This document shows positions 18,129-27,395 of a stretch of 55,987 bases of DNA, piece after piece; position 1 is the first letter of the stretch; each line of letters begins with the position of its first letter. Source of the stretch: Flavobacterium gawalongense (GTDB taxonomy: Bacteria; Bacteroidota; Bacteroidia; Flavobacteriales; Flavobacteriaceae); the NCBI RefSeq assembly GCF_007097265.1, contig NZ_VJZP01000029.1, positions 1-55,987 of the forward strand. The letters run 5' to 3'. The position numbers and the translations under genes are program-made. Under the pieces are notes generated by a model. The model ran no database searches. It had not been told where the DNA came from and saw only the letters and a list, made by a program, of their open reading frames with translations.

Positions 18129-18219
18129 ATCTTAATTATACAATTAGTCAATTTAAAAATTCGTTAAATTTGAAATACAAATTCAATGTTTCGATTTTTA
18201 AATCTTTAAATTTAAAAAA

Positions 18220-19191
18220 ATGAGCAAAGGACCAATCAGTCAGTTTATTGAGAAGCATTACCTGCATTTCAACTCTGCATCTTTAGTTGACGCGGCTAAG
18301 GCATACGAACAACAATTAGCCAACGGTGCAAAAATGATGGTGAGCATGGCCGGTGCTATGAGTACAGCGGAGATTGGAAAGATTTTTGCTGAAATAATTC
18401 GCCAGGACAAAGTTCAAATTATTTCCTGTACAGGTGCAAATCTTGAAGAAGACATTATGAATTTGGTAGCCCATTCTCATTATGAAAGAGTTCCAAATTA
18501 TAGAGATTTGACTCCTCAGGATGAGTGGGATTTATTAGAAAGAGGTTTAAACCGAGTTACCGATACTTGTATTCCGGAACACGAAGCATTTCGTCGTTTG
18601 CAAAAACATATTTACAAAATTTGGAAAGATGCCGATGATAAAGGCGAAAGATATTTTCCGCATGAATTTATGTACAAAATGTTACTTTCAGGTGTTCTTG
18701 AAGAATATTATGAAATTGACTTAAAAGACAGTTGGATGTATGCAGCTGCCGAGAAAAATTTACCTATTATTGTTCCAGGATGGGAAGACAGTACCATGGG
18801 AAATATATTTGCATCGTATGTTATTAAAGGTGAATTAAAAGCATCTACAATGAAATCAGGTATAGAATATATGGTTTTCTTATCTGATTGGTACCCAAAA
18901 AACAGTACCAATGGTGTAGGCTTTTTCCAAATTGGTGGAGGAATTGCAGGAGATTTTCCAATATGTGTTGTCCCAATGTTATACCAAGATATGGAAATGC
19001 ATGACATTCCGTTTTGGAGTTATTTTTGTCAGATTTCAGATTCGACAACCAGTTATGGTTCTTATTCTGGAGCGGTACCGAATGAAAAAATTACTTGGGG
19101 CAAATTAGATATAAAAACTCCAAAGTTTATTATTGAGTCCGATGCTACGATTGTGGCACCTTTAATTTTCGCTTATTTATTAGATTTATAG
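18220..19191 (+). CDS. Deoxyhypusine-synthase-like protein, probable homospermidine synthase
   Basis: A 323-residue homologue of deoxyhypusine synthase, an NAD enzyme that transfers aminobutyl groups. The active-site block SGAVPNEKITWGKLD is intact, and K295 aligns with the imine-forming Lys of the human enzyme (in SWGK). Also present are the cofactor segments SMAGAMSTAEIGKIF and IISCTGANLEEDIMN. Bacteria lack eIF5A, so the acceptor is probably a free polyamine. Homospermidine is the main polyamine recorded for Flavobacteriaceae, so a homospermidine synthase role fits. It follows the arginine decarboxylase by 91 bases. No agmatinase gene lies between or nearby. Confidence 0.8.
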   Translation: MSKGPISQFIEKHYLHFNSASLVDAAKAYEQQLANGAKMMVSMAGAMSTAEIGKIFAEIIRQDKVQIISCTGANLEEDIMNLVAHSHYERVPNYRDLTPQDEWDLLERGLNRVTDTCIPEHEAFRRLQKHIYKIWKDADDKGERYFPHEFMYKMLLSGVLEEYYEIDLKDSWMYAAAEKNLPIIVPGWEDSTMGNIFASYVIKGELKASTMKSGIEYMVFLSDWYPKNSTNGVGFFQIGGGIAGDFPICVVPMLYQDMEMHDIPFWSYFCQISDSTTSYGSYSGAVPNEKITWGKLDIKTPKFIIESDATIVAPLIFAYLLDL

Positions 19192-19200
19192 AATAACTTT

Positions 19201-19605
19201 ATGAAAAGAGTAATAGTTGATTACGCAAAACTTACAAATGAAATTTTAAACCTTTTGGTAGAAAAATTTCCTGACGGATATGATGATTCAGACATTATCC
19301 GCTTTAGAAATGCTAAAAACGAATTAATAGAAGCTGTTGAAGTACGGACTGAAGACACTATTTATTTAGTAAAAGTCAGTACAAAATTGGCTGATAGAAT
19401 TGAAAATTACGACGAAGATGATGATATAGATGCAGTTGTAGAACCAATTAGCGGTCTAGAGCTTGATGATGATGATGATTCAGTCGATGATGATGATGAC
19501 GATGACAATCTAGACAAGCCAGATTCTGATACAGGAGATGATGGAGACGATGACGATGATGATATTGAAGATAAAGATATATCGGACGAAGATGACGAAG
19601 ATTAA
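19201..19605 (+). CDS. Small acidic protein with Asp-rich tail, unknown
   Basis: A 134-residue protein starting 9 bases after the deoxyhypusine-synthase homologue. The first 65 residues are an ordinary alpha/beta domain (VIVDYAKLTNEILNLLVEKF, then YLVKVSTKLADRIENY). The last 60 are almost only Asp, Glu and Gly, coded by GAT runs. Such proteins occur in Flavobacteriaceae without known function and are sometimes mislabelled DNA primase. The tail could bind cations or polyamines, which would suit its neighbours, but that is a guess. Confidence 0.6.
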   Translation: MKRVIVDYAKLTNEILNLLVEKFPDGYDDSDIIRFRNAKNELIEAVEVRTEDTIYLVKVSTKLADRIENYDEDDDIDAVVEPISGLELDDDDDSVDDDDDDDNLDKPDSDTGDDGDDDDDDIEDKDISDEDDED

Positions 19606-19625
19606 TTTAACTTTTCGATAAAAAT

Positions 19626-19837
19626 AAAAAAGGAACTCCCAAACGGAGGGCACTGAAAAAGCCCTTAAAGAATTAGATTTCATTAAAAGAGTAGAAAAAT
19701 AAGATTTTCTACTCTTTTTTTTATCCTGAAAATGAAGTACTTAAGCAAAACTCGAATTTTCCTTAATCGCCTTAAAATGTCTAATTACTAAAAAGAGATA
19801 CTTTTTCAGTGCCCTCCCCAAACGAGTTCCTTTTTTT
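19626..19837. terminator. Terminator split by an inserted element
   Basis: The outer halves GGAACTC (19632-19638) and GAGTTCC (19824-19830), with A's before and T7 behind, form a perfect 7-bp stem if the 173-bp element and one CCAAAC copy are removed; CCAAAC would be the loop. It would have ended the polyamine operon. Confidence 0.75.
19645..19817. mobile_element. MITE-like element, 173 bp, in a terminator loop
   Basis: Perfect 17-bp terminal inverted repeats: GGAGGGCACTGAAAAAG at 19645-19661 and its complement at 19801-19817. CCAAAC flanks it on both sides (19639-19644 and 19818-19823) as an apparent 6-bp target duplication (7 bp if one end base is reassigned). It encodes no transposase. 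Inside is a 14-bp perfect stem (19685-19698 with 19705-19718) followed by T's, a working terminator on its own. The element therefore replaced the terminator it broke. Confidence 0.8.
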
Positions 19838-19867
19838 GTTAATTTAGAATTCAAAATATACGCCAAA

Positions 19868-21979
19868 ATGACGCAACAAATTTTACATACCAAACTCAAG
19901 GAAAACTTTGGTTTTGAAAAATTCAGACCCAATCAGGAAGACATAATAAATGGTGTACTTTCCGGTCAAGATACTTTGGCTATTATGCCAACAGGCGGTG
20001 GAAAATCAATTTGTTTTCAATTACCTGCATTGATTCTACCAGGAATAACAATCGTAATTTCCCCACTAATTGCTTTAATGAAAGACCAAGTGGATAGTTT
20101 GAAAGCGAACGGTATTCAAGCTTGTTTTATAAATAGCAGCCAAACCGAAGGCGAACGTCAATTTTATATTGAAAGCTTAAAAGCGAACATTATAAAATTA
20201 GTTTATATTGCTCCGGAAAGCTTATCATATCTTGATACTATTTTCAATAGTTTAACCATAAGCCTTATTGCTATTGACGAAGCCCACTGCATTTCGGCCT
20301 GGGGACACGATTTTCGTCCTGCTTACACTAACTTGGGTTATCTAAAAAATCGCCTCCCTTCTACTCCAATCTTAGCTTTAACTGCGACTGCTGATAAAGC
20401 TACCCGTAAGGATATTAGTGGACAATTAAATCTAATAAATCCTAAAATATTCGTAGCTTCTTTTGATAGAAAAAACCTAAGTTTAGAGGTTCGTCCTGCT
20501 TTAGATCGAGTAAAACAGATTATCGATTTCATTCAAGAAAAACCAAACGAATCAGGAATAGTGTATTGCTTAAGCAGAAAAACGACTGAAGAGCTCGCTG
20601 AAAAATTACAAAAAATTGGCATTAATGCTAAAGCCTATCACGCTGGTTTAGACAACAAGATTCGTTCAAAAACCCAAGACGAGTTCATCAATGACGATTG
20701 CCAAGTAGTTTGCGCCACAATAGCTTTTGGAATGGGAATTGACAAATCAAATGTTCGTTGGGTGATTCATTATAATTTACCAAAAAACATAGAAGGCTAT
20801 TATCAAGAAATTGGTCGTGCCGGTCGCGATGGATTACCATCTGAAACGGTATTGTTTGAAAGCTACGGTGACGTCATTCAATTGCAAAAATTTGCCTCAC
20901 AGGGTTTGAATGCCGAAGTACAATTGGCAAAACTAGAAAGAATGAAACAATATGCAGATGCCTTAAGTTGTCGCAGGAAAATATTGCTTTCGTATTTTGG
21001 AGAATTAGTTACGGAGAACTGTGGAAATTGTGATATTTGCAAAAACCCGCCGTCTTTTTTCGACGGTACGGTAATTGCTCAAAAAGCATTGTCAGCGATT
21101 ATTCGTTTGCAGGAAACGGAACCATTACCCGTAATCATTGACTTCTTGCGTGGTTCAAAAAACACCTATATTTACGAAAAAGAATATCAAAATCTAAAAA
21201 CTTATGGCGTCGGCATTGATCTTTCTTGGTTTGATTGGAACCAATATTTAATCCAACTCATCAATTTGGGGTATTGCGAAATTGCTTTTCATCAACAAAA
21301 CAAAATTAGACTGACTACCCTTGCAAAAAAAGTCTTGTTTGAAGGAGAAAAAGTACAATTGACTATAGTTCAAAAAATCAATATTGACAAACAAGAAGTC
21401 AAAGAAGTGAAAAGCAAATCTAATGCGAATTCACTTTTTGAAACGTTACGAAAACTGCGTTACGAAATCTCTAAAGAAGAATCCGTTCCTGCCTATGTCA
21501 TTTTTAGTGATGCGGCTTTACGCCAAATGGAAACCGAAAGACCAATGAGCGACCAGGAATTACTTGCTATTGATGGCGTAGGGAAAGCAAAATTGGAAAA
21601 ATATGGCGATATATTTATAAAAGCTATCATTGATTTTCAAAAGTCCAAAGTTGTAAAAAAAAAGAAAGAAGCCACAACTTATAAAGAGACATTAGAATTG
21701 TACCAAAATGGATTATCAGTTGAAGAAATTTCTCAAGAGCGAAAATTAGGTTTAAGTACGATTATGTCACATTTAGCCAAATTATATGTTGACGGAGCTG
21801 CTATTGATTTAAATCCGCTTATATCAAAAGAAGAAGTATCTCAAATTGCTGAAGCACAAATAAAACTGGAATCTCCAAATGTCTTGAAACCGTATTTTGA
21901 TTATTTTGAAGAAAAAATAGATTACGGAAAAATCCGATTGGCATTGGCTATACTAGAAAAAGAAAAAACGGCACTTTAA
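19868..21979 (+). CDS. recQ: ATP-dependent DNA helicase RecQ
   Basis: A 703-residue 3'-5' helicase for recombination and fork repair. Motifs are in order: the F-x-x-F-R-x-x-Q motif (GFEKFRPNQ), Walker A MPTGGGKSICFQLPAL, DEAHCISAWGHDFRP, TATADKATRKD, GMGIDKSNVRWVIHYNLP and QEIGRAGRDG. The zinc module is CRRKILLSYFG...CGNCDIC, then a winged helix, then an HRDC domain at about 520-595 (VIFSDAALRQMETERPMS). The last 90 residues carry an extra helix-turn-helix (LELYQNGLSVEEISQERKLG), as in other Bacteroidota RecQ. The glycosylase gene follows after 5 bases. Confidence 0.97.
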   Translation: MTQQILHTKLKENFGFEKFRPNQEDIINGVLSGQDTLAIMPTGGGKSICFQLPALILPGITIVISPLIALMKDQVDSLKANGIQACFINSSQTEGERQFYIESLKANIIKLVYIAPESLSYLDTIFNSLTISLIAIDEAHCISAWGHDFRPAYTNLGYLKNRLPSTPILALTATADKATRKDISGQLNLINPKIFVASFDRKNLSLEVRPALDRVKQIIDFIQEKPNESGIVYCLSRKTTEELAEKLQKIGINAKAYHAGLDNKIRSKTQDEFINDDCQVVCATIAFGMGIDKSNVRWVIHYNLPKNIEGYYQEIGRAGRDGLPSETVLFESYGDVIQLQKFASQGLNAEVQLAKLERMKQYADALSCRRKILLSYFGELVTENCGNCDICKNPPSFFDGTVIAQKALSAIIRLQETEPLPVIIDFLRGSKNTYIYEKEYQNLKTYGVGIDLSWFDWNQYLIQLINLGYCEIAFHQQNKIRLTTLAKKVLFEGEKVQLTIVQKINIDKQEVKEVKSKSNANSLFETLRKLRYEISKEESVPAYVIFSDAALRQMETERPMSDQELLAIDGVGKAKLEKYGDIFIKAIIDFQKSKVVKKKKEATTYKETLELYQNGLSVEEISQERKLGLSTIMSHLAKLYVDGAAIDLNPLISKEEVSQIAEAQIKLESPNVLKPYFDYFEEKIDYGKIRLALAILEKEKTAL

Positions 21980-21984
21980 AAATT

Positions 21985-22515
21985 ATGATACAATCATTTG
22001 CTCCTTTTGTAAATTCTAAAACTGAAATTTTGATTTTAGGAACGATGCCTGGCATAGCTTCTTTGGAAAAACAGGAATATTATGCGCACAAAAGAAATCA
22101 TTTCTGGAAAATAATGTATACACTGTTAGATAATCTGCCAATATCAGAAATTTTTGAAGAAAAAATACAATTATTGCAAGCCAATAAAATTGGAATATGG
22201 GATGTTTTAGAAAATTGTGAAAGAAAAGGGAGTCTGGATATTCATATCAAAAATCAAAAAGAAAATGATTTTGAAACATTGTTCAAAGAATTTCCGGCAA
22301 TCACTAAAATCATCTTTAACGGAAAAGAAAGTCATAAATACTTTCTAAAAAAATTCGGGCAAATAAAAGGCATCACGTATCATGTGATGCCTTCAACTAG
22401 TCCTGCTAATACAATGTCTTTTGAAAACAAGTTGAAAATCTGGTCCACTTGTTTTGAGTACCCTATAAATACCTTTCTTGGAAAACCTTTTGATGGTGTT
22501 TTTGATGACCAATAA
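21985..22515 (+). CDS. DNA-deoxyinosine (hypoxanthine) glycosylase, UDG superfamily
   Basis: A 176-residue base-excision enzyme. The first motif ILILGTMPGIASLEKQ and the downstream NHFWKIMYTLL are typical of the single-strand hypoxanthine/uracil glycosylase subfamily. GIWDVLENCERKGSLD and the C-terminal VMPSTSPANT match the two remaining active-site loops. It is coupled to recQ (5-base gap), making a DNA repair operon. Its last 53 bases overlap the convergent DinB-like gene. Confidence 0.85.
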   Translation: MIQSFAPFVNSKTEILILGTMPGIASLEKQEYYAHKRNHFWKIMYTLLDNLPISEIFEEKIQLLQANKIGIWDVLENCERKGSLDIHIKNQKENDFETLFKEFPAITKIIFNGKESHKYFLKKFGQIKGITYHVMPSTSPANTMSFENKLKIWSTCFEYPINTFLGKPFDGVFDDQ

Positions 22516-22978
22516 TAATAAAACCTATTGCACGAACTGAAATAGACGTATTAGAAGCAGTTCCGATTCTCCTTAATTGTTCCTCTGAAAAACTTTTAAA
22601 AAGAAATAAATTAGAATGTCTAACTGCTGATAATTCAGCTAATAAGTCCTTAATATTTCTATTGTTTGCATTCGTGTTATCTACATAATCGTTTTCTTCA
22701 AAACCAGGTAATGGTGTTTTGTCATTTCTGGAAATTCGCAACGCACGATAAGCAAAAATCCGTTCCGTATCAATCATGTGTTGAATAATGTCCTTGATTG
22801 TCCACTTCCCTTCGGCGTACCTGTAATCAAATTTATCCATGGGAATATTTTGCACAAAACGAATAAAATCGTGAAGACAAATTTCCAATTCATCAATCAT
22901 TTCAACATTTCCGGCAGCTTTAATATAAGTTGCGTTAAATTCAGAATATTCACTTACAGGCAATTGATCTGTTTTCAT
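22463..22978 (-). CDS. DinB-family protein
   Basis: A 171-residue four-helix-bundle protein. The metal-binding His residues are seen in IKDIIQHMIDTERIFAYRALR and in the C-terminal IIGHQKHHQKVF. Family members include bacillithiol- and mycothiol-dependent transferases, but most are uncharacterised. Its 3' end overlaps that of the glycosylase gene by 53 bases (22463-22515) on the opposite strand. Both C-termini look native, so the overlap is real. Confidence 0.85.
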   Translation of the reverse strand: MKTDQLPVSEYSEFNATYIKAAGNVEMIDELEICLHDFIRFVQNIPMDKFDYRYAEGKWTIKDIIQHMIDTERIFAYRALRISRNDKTPLPGFEENDYVDNTNANNRNIKDLLAELSAVRHSNLFLFKSFSEEQLRRIGTASNTSISVRAIGFIIIGHQKHHQKVFQERYL

Positions 22979-22987
22979 TTTTTACAA

Positions 22988-25573
22988 TTAAGCTGAATTT
23001 CTACTTGCGTTTGTGTTTCCAAAAAGAGAACGGGTTACAATTTTTTCGTAAACTTTAATCAAGCTTAGATCTGGATTTTTTTCTTTATTAATTTCATTAA
23101 TTCTCAATAAAGCATATTGCTGTATCGTTAACAATGGCAATACAATACGTTCTCTTATTTGTATGGATGCTTTACCATCAGGATAATTCTCCATTAATTC
23201 TTCATGCCCTGCAATTTTCAAAAGCAAACGTTTTGTTTCTAAAAATTCATCGTAAATTATTTGCCAAAAAGCACCAAAATCAGGATCTTTTTTCATGTAA
23301 GCAGTTAATGGGAAAAAAGATTTTGCCAATGACATCATACTGTTTTCTAATAAGGTTTTAAAGAACAAAGAGTTGTCATATAAATCCTGAACTTTATTCC
23401 ATTGATCCGTATCTTCAAAATGTTTCAAAGCAGATCCTACCCCAAAAAATCCTGGTACATTTTGTTTTAACTGACTCCAAGAACCTACAAAAGGAATCGC
23501 TCTCAAATCTGCAAAATCTAAACTTTCAGATTTACTTCTTTTTGATGGTCGGCTTCCAATATTAGTTTTAGCGTAATATTTCAAAGTACTCATTTGTTCC
23601 AAATAAGGAATGAATTTAGGATGATTTTTAAAGCTTAAATACTTTTCATATCCTAACTCTGCTAATTGATCTAAAATGTCTTTTTCGTTAGTTGACAATT
23701 CATTTTGGCCTTTACTAAAAACCTGATTGGTTACACCAGCACTTAATAAATTCTCCAAATTATAACGACAAGAATCTAAAGTTCCGAAATTAGAGCTTAT
23801 CGTTTGACCTTGTACTGTAACCTGAATTTCATTATTTTCAATATTCGGACCCAATGAAGCATAGAACTTATGTGTTTTTCCACCACCACGAGCAGGAGGT
23901 CCGCCACGACCATCAAAGAAAATTGCTTTTATACCATATTTTCTGGAGATTGCAGTTAACTCTTCCTTAGCTTTATAAATACTCCAGTTTGCCATTAAAT
24001 AACCCCCATCTTTTGTACCGTCAGAAAAGCCAAGCATGATTGTTTGCTTATTATTTCTATTGGTTAAGTGTTTTGCATAAGCTGGGTTCATATATAATTT
24101 CTCCATGATAGCATGCGCATTTTGCAAATCATCAACGGATTCAAAAAGCGGAATAATATCAACCGATGGATTTTCCCAGTTACTCAAACGGAATAATGCA
24201 AAAGTTTCCATCACATTAAGTGCGCTTTCATTATTACTGATGATATAACGGTTTGCACCAAATTCTCCATTCTTCTCTTGGATTGTTTTTATAGCCTGAA
24301 TTGATTCAATAGTAGATTTAGTCATTTCATCATTAAATACATTAGGATTTAGATCTCCATTAACATTAGAAAGAACTGCAAATTTCTCTTCTTCTGATAA
24401 TTCAAAATAATTCTCAGGAAAAACATCAGGATTTGAATTCAAATAAAATGCTACAACGTCATTAAATACAGCATCGTGAATTTTACTATTTTGACGAATA
24501 TCCAAAGAGGCAAAATGAAAACCAAATAAATTCACTTTAATTAAAAGGGAGTCCAACTCATCAAGATATAATGATTGATGCTGATCTATAATTATCTGTT
24601 TGATTTTTTTTAACTGTGACTTAAATTCATCCAAAGTGATAAAAATCTCCCCTCGTGAATAAAAAACAGAACGATAAAGCTTGTATTCAAGTTCAGAAAC
24701 TAAAACATCTACACCTGGGAATGTTAACTTACGTTTTAAATTTCTCATTTCTACGTAATAACATTTCAATATAGAAGTTCTCAAACGCTCTGCAACTTTC
24801 AAAGTAATCTCTGTAGTTACAAATGGATTTCCATCTCGGTCTCCACCTGGCCAAAATCCAAGTTTAATTAATGGATTTTTAATTGAATTTCCATTAAAAA
24901 TATTCTTCTGAAGATAATGAACCATATCTCCCGAAGTTTTATAAAACACATTCTCAAGATACCAAATCAAACTTACTGCTTCATCAAAAGGATTTGGTTT
25001 TTCATTTTGAATAAATGGAGTTTTACCCAATTGCGCCAATAATTGTTTGATATCAAGCAAGTTATTTTTACGAATTGCCTCAGTCAAATCATTGATAATT
25101 CCCAACACTGCTCCAGGATAAAACTGTGTAGGATGAGCCGTTAAAACCGTTCTTACATTAAAATTTTCCAAGAAATTAATCAACTCCTCTTCCTTATCTT
25201 TCGCTTCTGATTTTTCTTTTATATCTCTTAACGATCCCCTTCCTTCCATATTGTTCACTACTGGAAAAGCAGCGTCTTCAATAGCGTCAAACAATACAAT
25301 TTGGCGTTCGATATATTGAATAAAACGAAACATTAAATCAATTTTTTCTGTTTCTGAAGCGCTATGTAAATATCTTTTAGCGAAAAAATCGACTATTTCT
25401 TTAGGCGTTTCTTGTTTTTTAAAACCCGTATCACAAACATCTGTAAACAAAGGAAGTAAAACACCTGTATTATCTATAGAATCAAATGGTAATGTAATAA
25501 AAACACTATTATAAATGTAATATTTTGAAAGAACATCTTGATTGAAACGTTCTATTTTAGGCAGCGTGTACAT
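22988..25573 (-). CDS. ppc: Phosphoenolpyruvate carboxylase
   Basis: An 861-residue anaplerotic enzyme that converts PEP and bicarbonate to oxaloacetate. Catalytic pieces are TAHPTQF (His near residue 145), GGDRDGNPFVT and the glycine loop FFDGRGGPPARGGG, a Bacteroidota variant of the more usual FHGRGGSxGRGG. The C-terminus NTNASRNSA is intact. It ends 10 bases before the DinB-like gene on the same strand, so they probably share a transcript. The Lrp regulator upstream is separated from it by a terminator. Confidence 0.96.
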   Translation of the reverse strand: MYTLPKIERFNQDVLSKYYIYNSVFITLPFDSIDNTGVLLPLFTDVCDTGFKKQETPKEIVDFFAKRYLHSASETEKIDLMFRFIQYIERQIVLFDAIEDAAFPVVNNMEGRGSLRDIKEKSEAKDKEEELINFLENFNVRTVLTAHPTQFYPGAVLGIINDLTEAIRKNNLLDIKQLLAQLGKTPFIQNEKPNPFDEAVSLIWYLENVFYKTSGDMVHYLQKNIFNGNSIKNPLIKLGFWPGGDRDGNPFVTTEITLKVAERLRTSILKCYYVEMRNLKRKLTFPGVDVLVSELEYKLYRSVFYSRGEIFITLDEFKSQLKKIKQIIIDQHQSLYLDELDSLLIKVNLFGFHFASLDIRQNSKIHDAVFNDVVAFYLNSNPDVFPENYFELSEEEKFAVLSNVNGDLNPNVFNDEMTKSTIESIQAIKTIQEKNGEFGANRYIISNNESALNVMETFALFRLSNWENPSVDIIPLFESVDDLQNAHAIMEKLYMNPAYAKHLTNRNNKQTIMLGFSDGTKDGGYLMANWSIYKAKEELTAISRKYGIKAIFFDGRGGPPARGGGKTHKFYASLGPNIENNEIQVTVQGQTISSNFGTLDSCRYNLENLLSAGVTNQVFSKGQNELSTNEKDILDQLAELGYEKYLSFKNHPKFIPYLEQMSTLKYYAKTNIGSRPSKRSKSESLDFADLRAIPFVGSWSQLKQNVPGFFGVGSALKHFEDTDQWNKVQDLYDNSLFFKTLLENSMMSLAKSFFPLTAYMKKDPDFGAFWQIIYDEFLETKRLLLKIAGHEELMENYPDGKASIQIRERIVLPLLTIQQYALLRINEINKEKNPDLSLIKVYEKIVTRSLFGNTNASRNSA

Positions 25574-25611
25574 AATTCAGTTATAGTTGATTTAGTTAGT
25601 TAATTTGTCAT

Positions 25612-25640
25612 AAAAAAACCCCAAGAATAAACTTGAGGTT
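25612..25640 (-). terminator. Terminator of the Lrp-family gene
   Basis: AACCTCAAG and CTTGGGGTT (minus-strand spelling, 25640-25632 and 25625-25617; one G-T pair) with a 6-nt loop, then a T7 run (25618-25612). Confidence 0.85.
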
Positions 25641-25669
25641 ATATTTTAGAATATAGCGTTCAAGATTAA

Positions 25670-26149
25670 TTACATATTTTTAAAAATAGTATGCATTAGG
25701 CGCTTCTTATCATTTATACTTTCTTCAAGTGAAATCATAGTTTCTGTTCTGTAAACACCTTCTATATCATCAATCATAAAGATAACATCCTTAGCATGTT
25801 TCGTATCTTTAGCCCTGATTTTACAGAAAATATTAAATTTACCTGTTGTTACAGACGCAACTGTTACATAAGGAATTTCATTAATACGCTCTAAAACAAA
25901 TTTTGTTTGAGACGTATTGTTAAGAAAAACACCTACATATGCAATAAAAGAATACCCTAATTTGTCATAATCAAGAACTAATGAGGATCCCATTATAATT
26001 CCTGCATCTTCCATTTTTTTTACTCTAACATGCACCGTTCCTGCAGAAATCAACAATTTTTTTGCTATATCTGTAAATGGAACTCTTGTGTTGTCTATCA
26101 ACATATCTAATATCTGGTGATCTACTTCATCTAAACGAAACTTACTCAT
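25670..26149 (-). CDS. Lrp/AsnC-family transcriptional regulator
   Basis: A 159-residue regulator. The N-terminal helix-turn-helix reads VDHQILDMLIDNTRVPFTDIAKKLLISAGTVHVRVKKM in overall pattern, and a C-terminal RAM effector domain follows (YVTVASVTTGKFNIFCKIRA). Such proteins sense amino acids and act as octamers. It has its own terminator and is not coupled to ppc. Target genes cannot be told. Confidence 0.93.
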   Translation of the reverse strand: MSKFRLDEVDHQILDMLIDNTRVPFTDIAKKLLISAGTVHVRVKKMEDAGIIMGSSLVLDYDKLGYSFIAYVGVFLNNTSQTKFVLERINEIPYVTVASVTTGKFNIFCKIRAKDTKHAKDVIFMIDDIEGVYRTETMISLEESINDKKRLMHTIFKNM

Positions 26150-26226
26150 ATTTCTTTAATTAATATTAATAATTGCTATTACAAAGTATAAAAATATACA
26201 TAAAAATTAATAAAACGACATAAATA

Positions 26227-27381
26227 TTATATTTTTATCATTCCGTTAACAAATTTTATGTTATTATCTAAGTAAAAATCAGCTTTTTGATTTAATTTCG
26301 GAAAATTATCATAGTCATCTTTATATAACGCTCCTTTAGCATCATACACATAATGACCAAAATGATTTTCTAATTCGCCAATTTGTGAAATATAAGCATT
26401 AAAGCAAATCTGATTTTCAATTAACTCTTCTTTGTATTGTGCTGCAAAATTGGTGATTATTTCGATACCATCATAATTTATTTTGATGTTTTTATACATT
26501 AAATCATAAAAAACGACTTTATTTTGAGGAATATTCAAATATTTATTAATTCCGTTGCCAACTATAACGTTTTCGCAAAGTGTCGTAAAACTGGAAACTA
26601 GCGCCATGAAAACAAATTTTCTTGTTTCTTCCCTATCATAATCATTTGCAAAATGTCCTGCTTCAAACAATAAAGTTGAAACTCCTAATGACTGAAACGT
26701 ATCTCCAATACAATTTATATTGAAAGAATCATCAAAACGTCCTATTTGATTTGGTAAATACTGCTGTAATACTTCATTTATGCCCGCAATCAAATTAATC
26801 GCTTTTAATCTCGATTCGTTTATCTCCCTTTCTTCATTATAAGAAGGCGCCAAAAAGGACAATGTTGCAGGTTTTCCTGTATCACTAACTCCAAATATAG
26901 TACGCTGATCATGAAGATTAAAGCAATAATCAGGCTTAAAAGATTCGAAAGTTTCTCTTAATATCTTGCTTTCAGGTTGTGAAAGGTTCTGAGAGTCTCG
27001 ATTCAAATCGACTTTATTAGCATTTTCACGCGTATATAAAGTTGCTCCGTCAGGATTTAACATCGGAATACTGCAAAAAGTGAAGTTTCTAAGCAATTGC
27101 TTCGCTAAATCCGAACCACTATTAAGTACATTTAAGAAGTCAAAAAGGGCTTTTGTAGTAGTACTTTCATTTCCATGCATCTGAGACCAAAGAAAAATTT
27201 TAGTTTCACCTTCCCCAATTTGGTACGAATAAACAGGTTTTCCAAGGACTGATTTTCCAATAATTTTCAGTTGATTATTGGTGTTTATTTTTTGCAACAA
27301 AGGTTCAATGGAATCCAAAGTGATATAGCGACCTTGGATAGATTCTTCTTTATATTGATTAAATAATTCTTCTAAATTCAT
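26227..27381 (-). CDS. M14-family zinc carboxypeptidase
   Basis: A 384-residue zinc peptidase. H69 and E72 (SQMHGNES) and the His in CFNLHDQR are the three zinc ligands. NPDGATLYTRENANKVDLNRD contains the substrate-binding Arg/Asn region, and the Glu in LLFEAGHF is the likely general base. There is no signal peptide, so it should act in the cytoplasm, perhaps on peptidoglycan-derived or other small peptides. It is divergent from the XRE regulator, and both promoters carry the same palindromes. Confidence 0.87.
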   Translation of the reverse strand: MNLEELFNQYKEESIQGRYITLDSIEPLLQKINTNNQLKIIGKSVLGKPVYSYQIGEGETKIFLWSQMHGNESTTTKALFDFLNVLNSGSDLAKQLLRNFTFCSIPMLNPDGATLYTRENANKVDLNRDSQNLSQPESKILRETFESFKPDYCFNLHDQRTIFGVSDTGKPATLSFLAPSYNEEREINESRLKAINLIAGINEVLQQYLPNQIGRFDDSFNINCIGDTFQSLGVSTLLFEAGHFANDYDREETRKFVFMALVSSFTTLCENVIVGNGINKYLNIPQNKVVFYDLMYKNIKINYDGIEIITNFAAQYKEELIENQICFNAYISQIGELENHFGHYVYDAKGALYKDDYDNFPKLNQKADFYLDNNIKFVNGMIKI

Positions 27382-27395
27382 GCTACTTTATTTGA

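Noticed and set aside
19440..19600. GAT repeats in the acidic protein gene as a microsatellite or assembly artefact
   Set aside because: The frame stays open, with mixed GAT/GAC/GAA/GAG codons and Gly/Ser breaks, so a real acidic tail is more likely.
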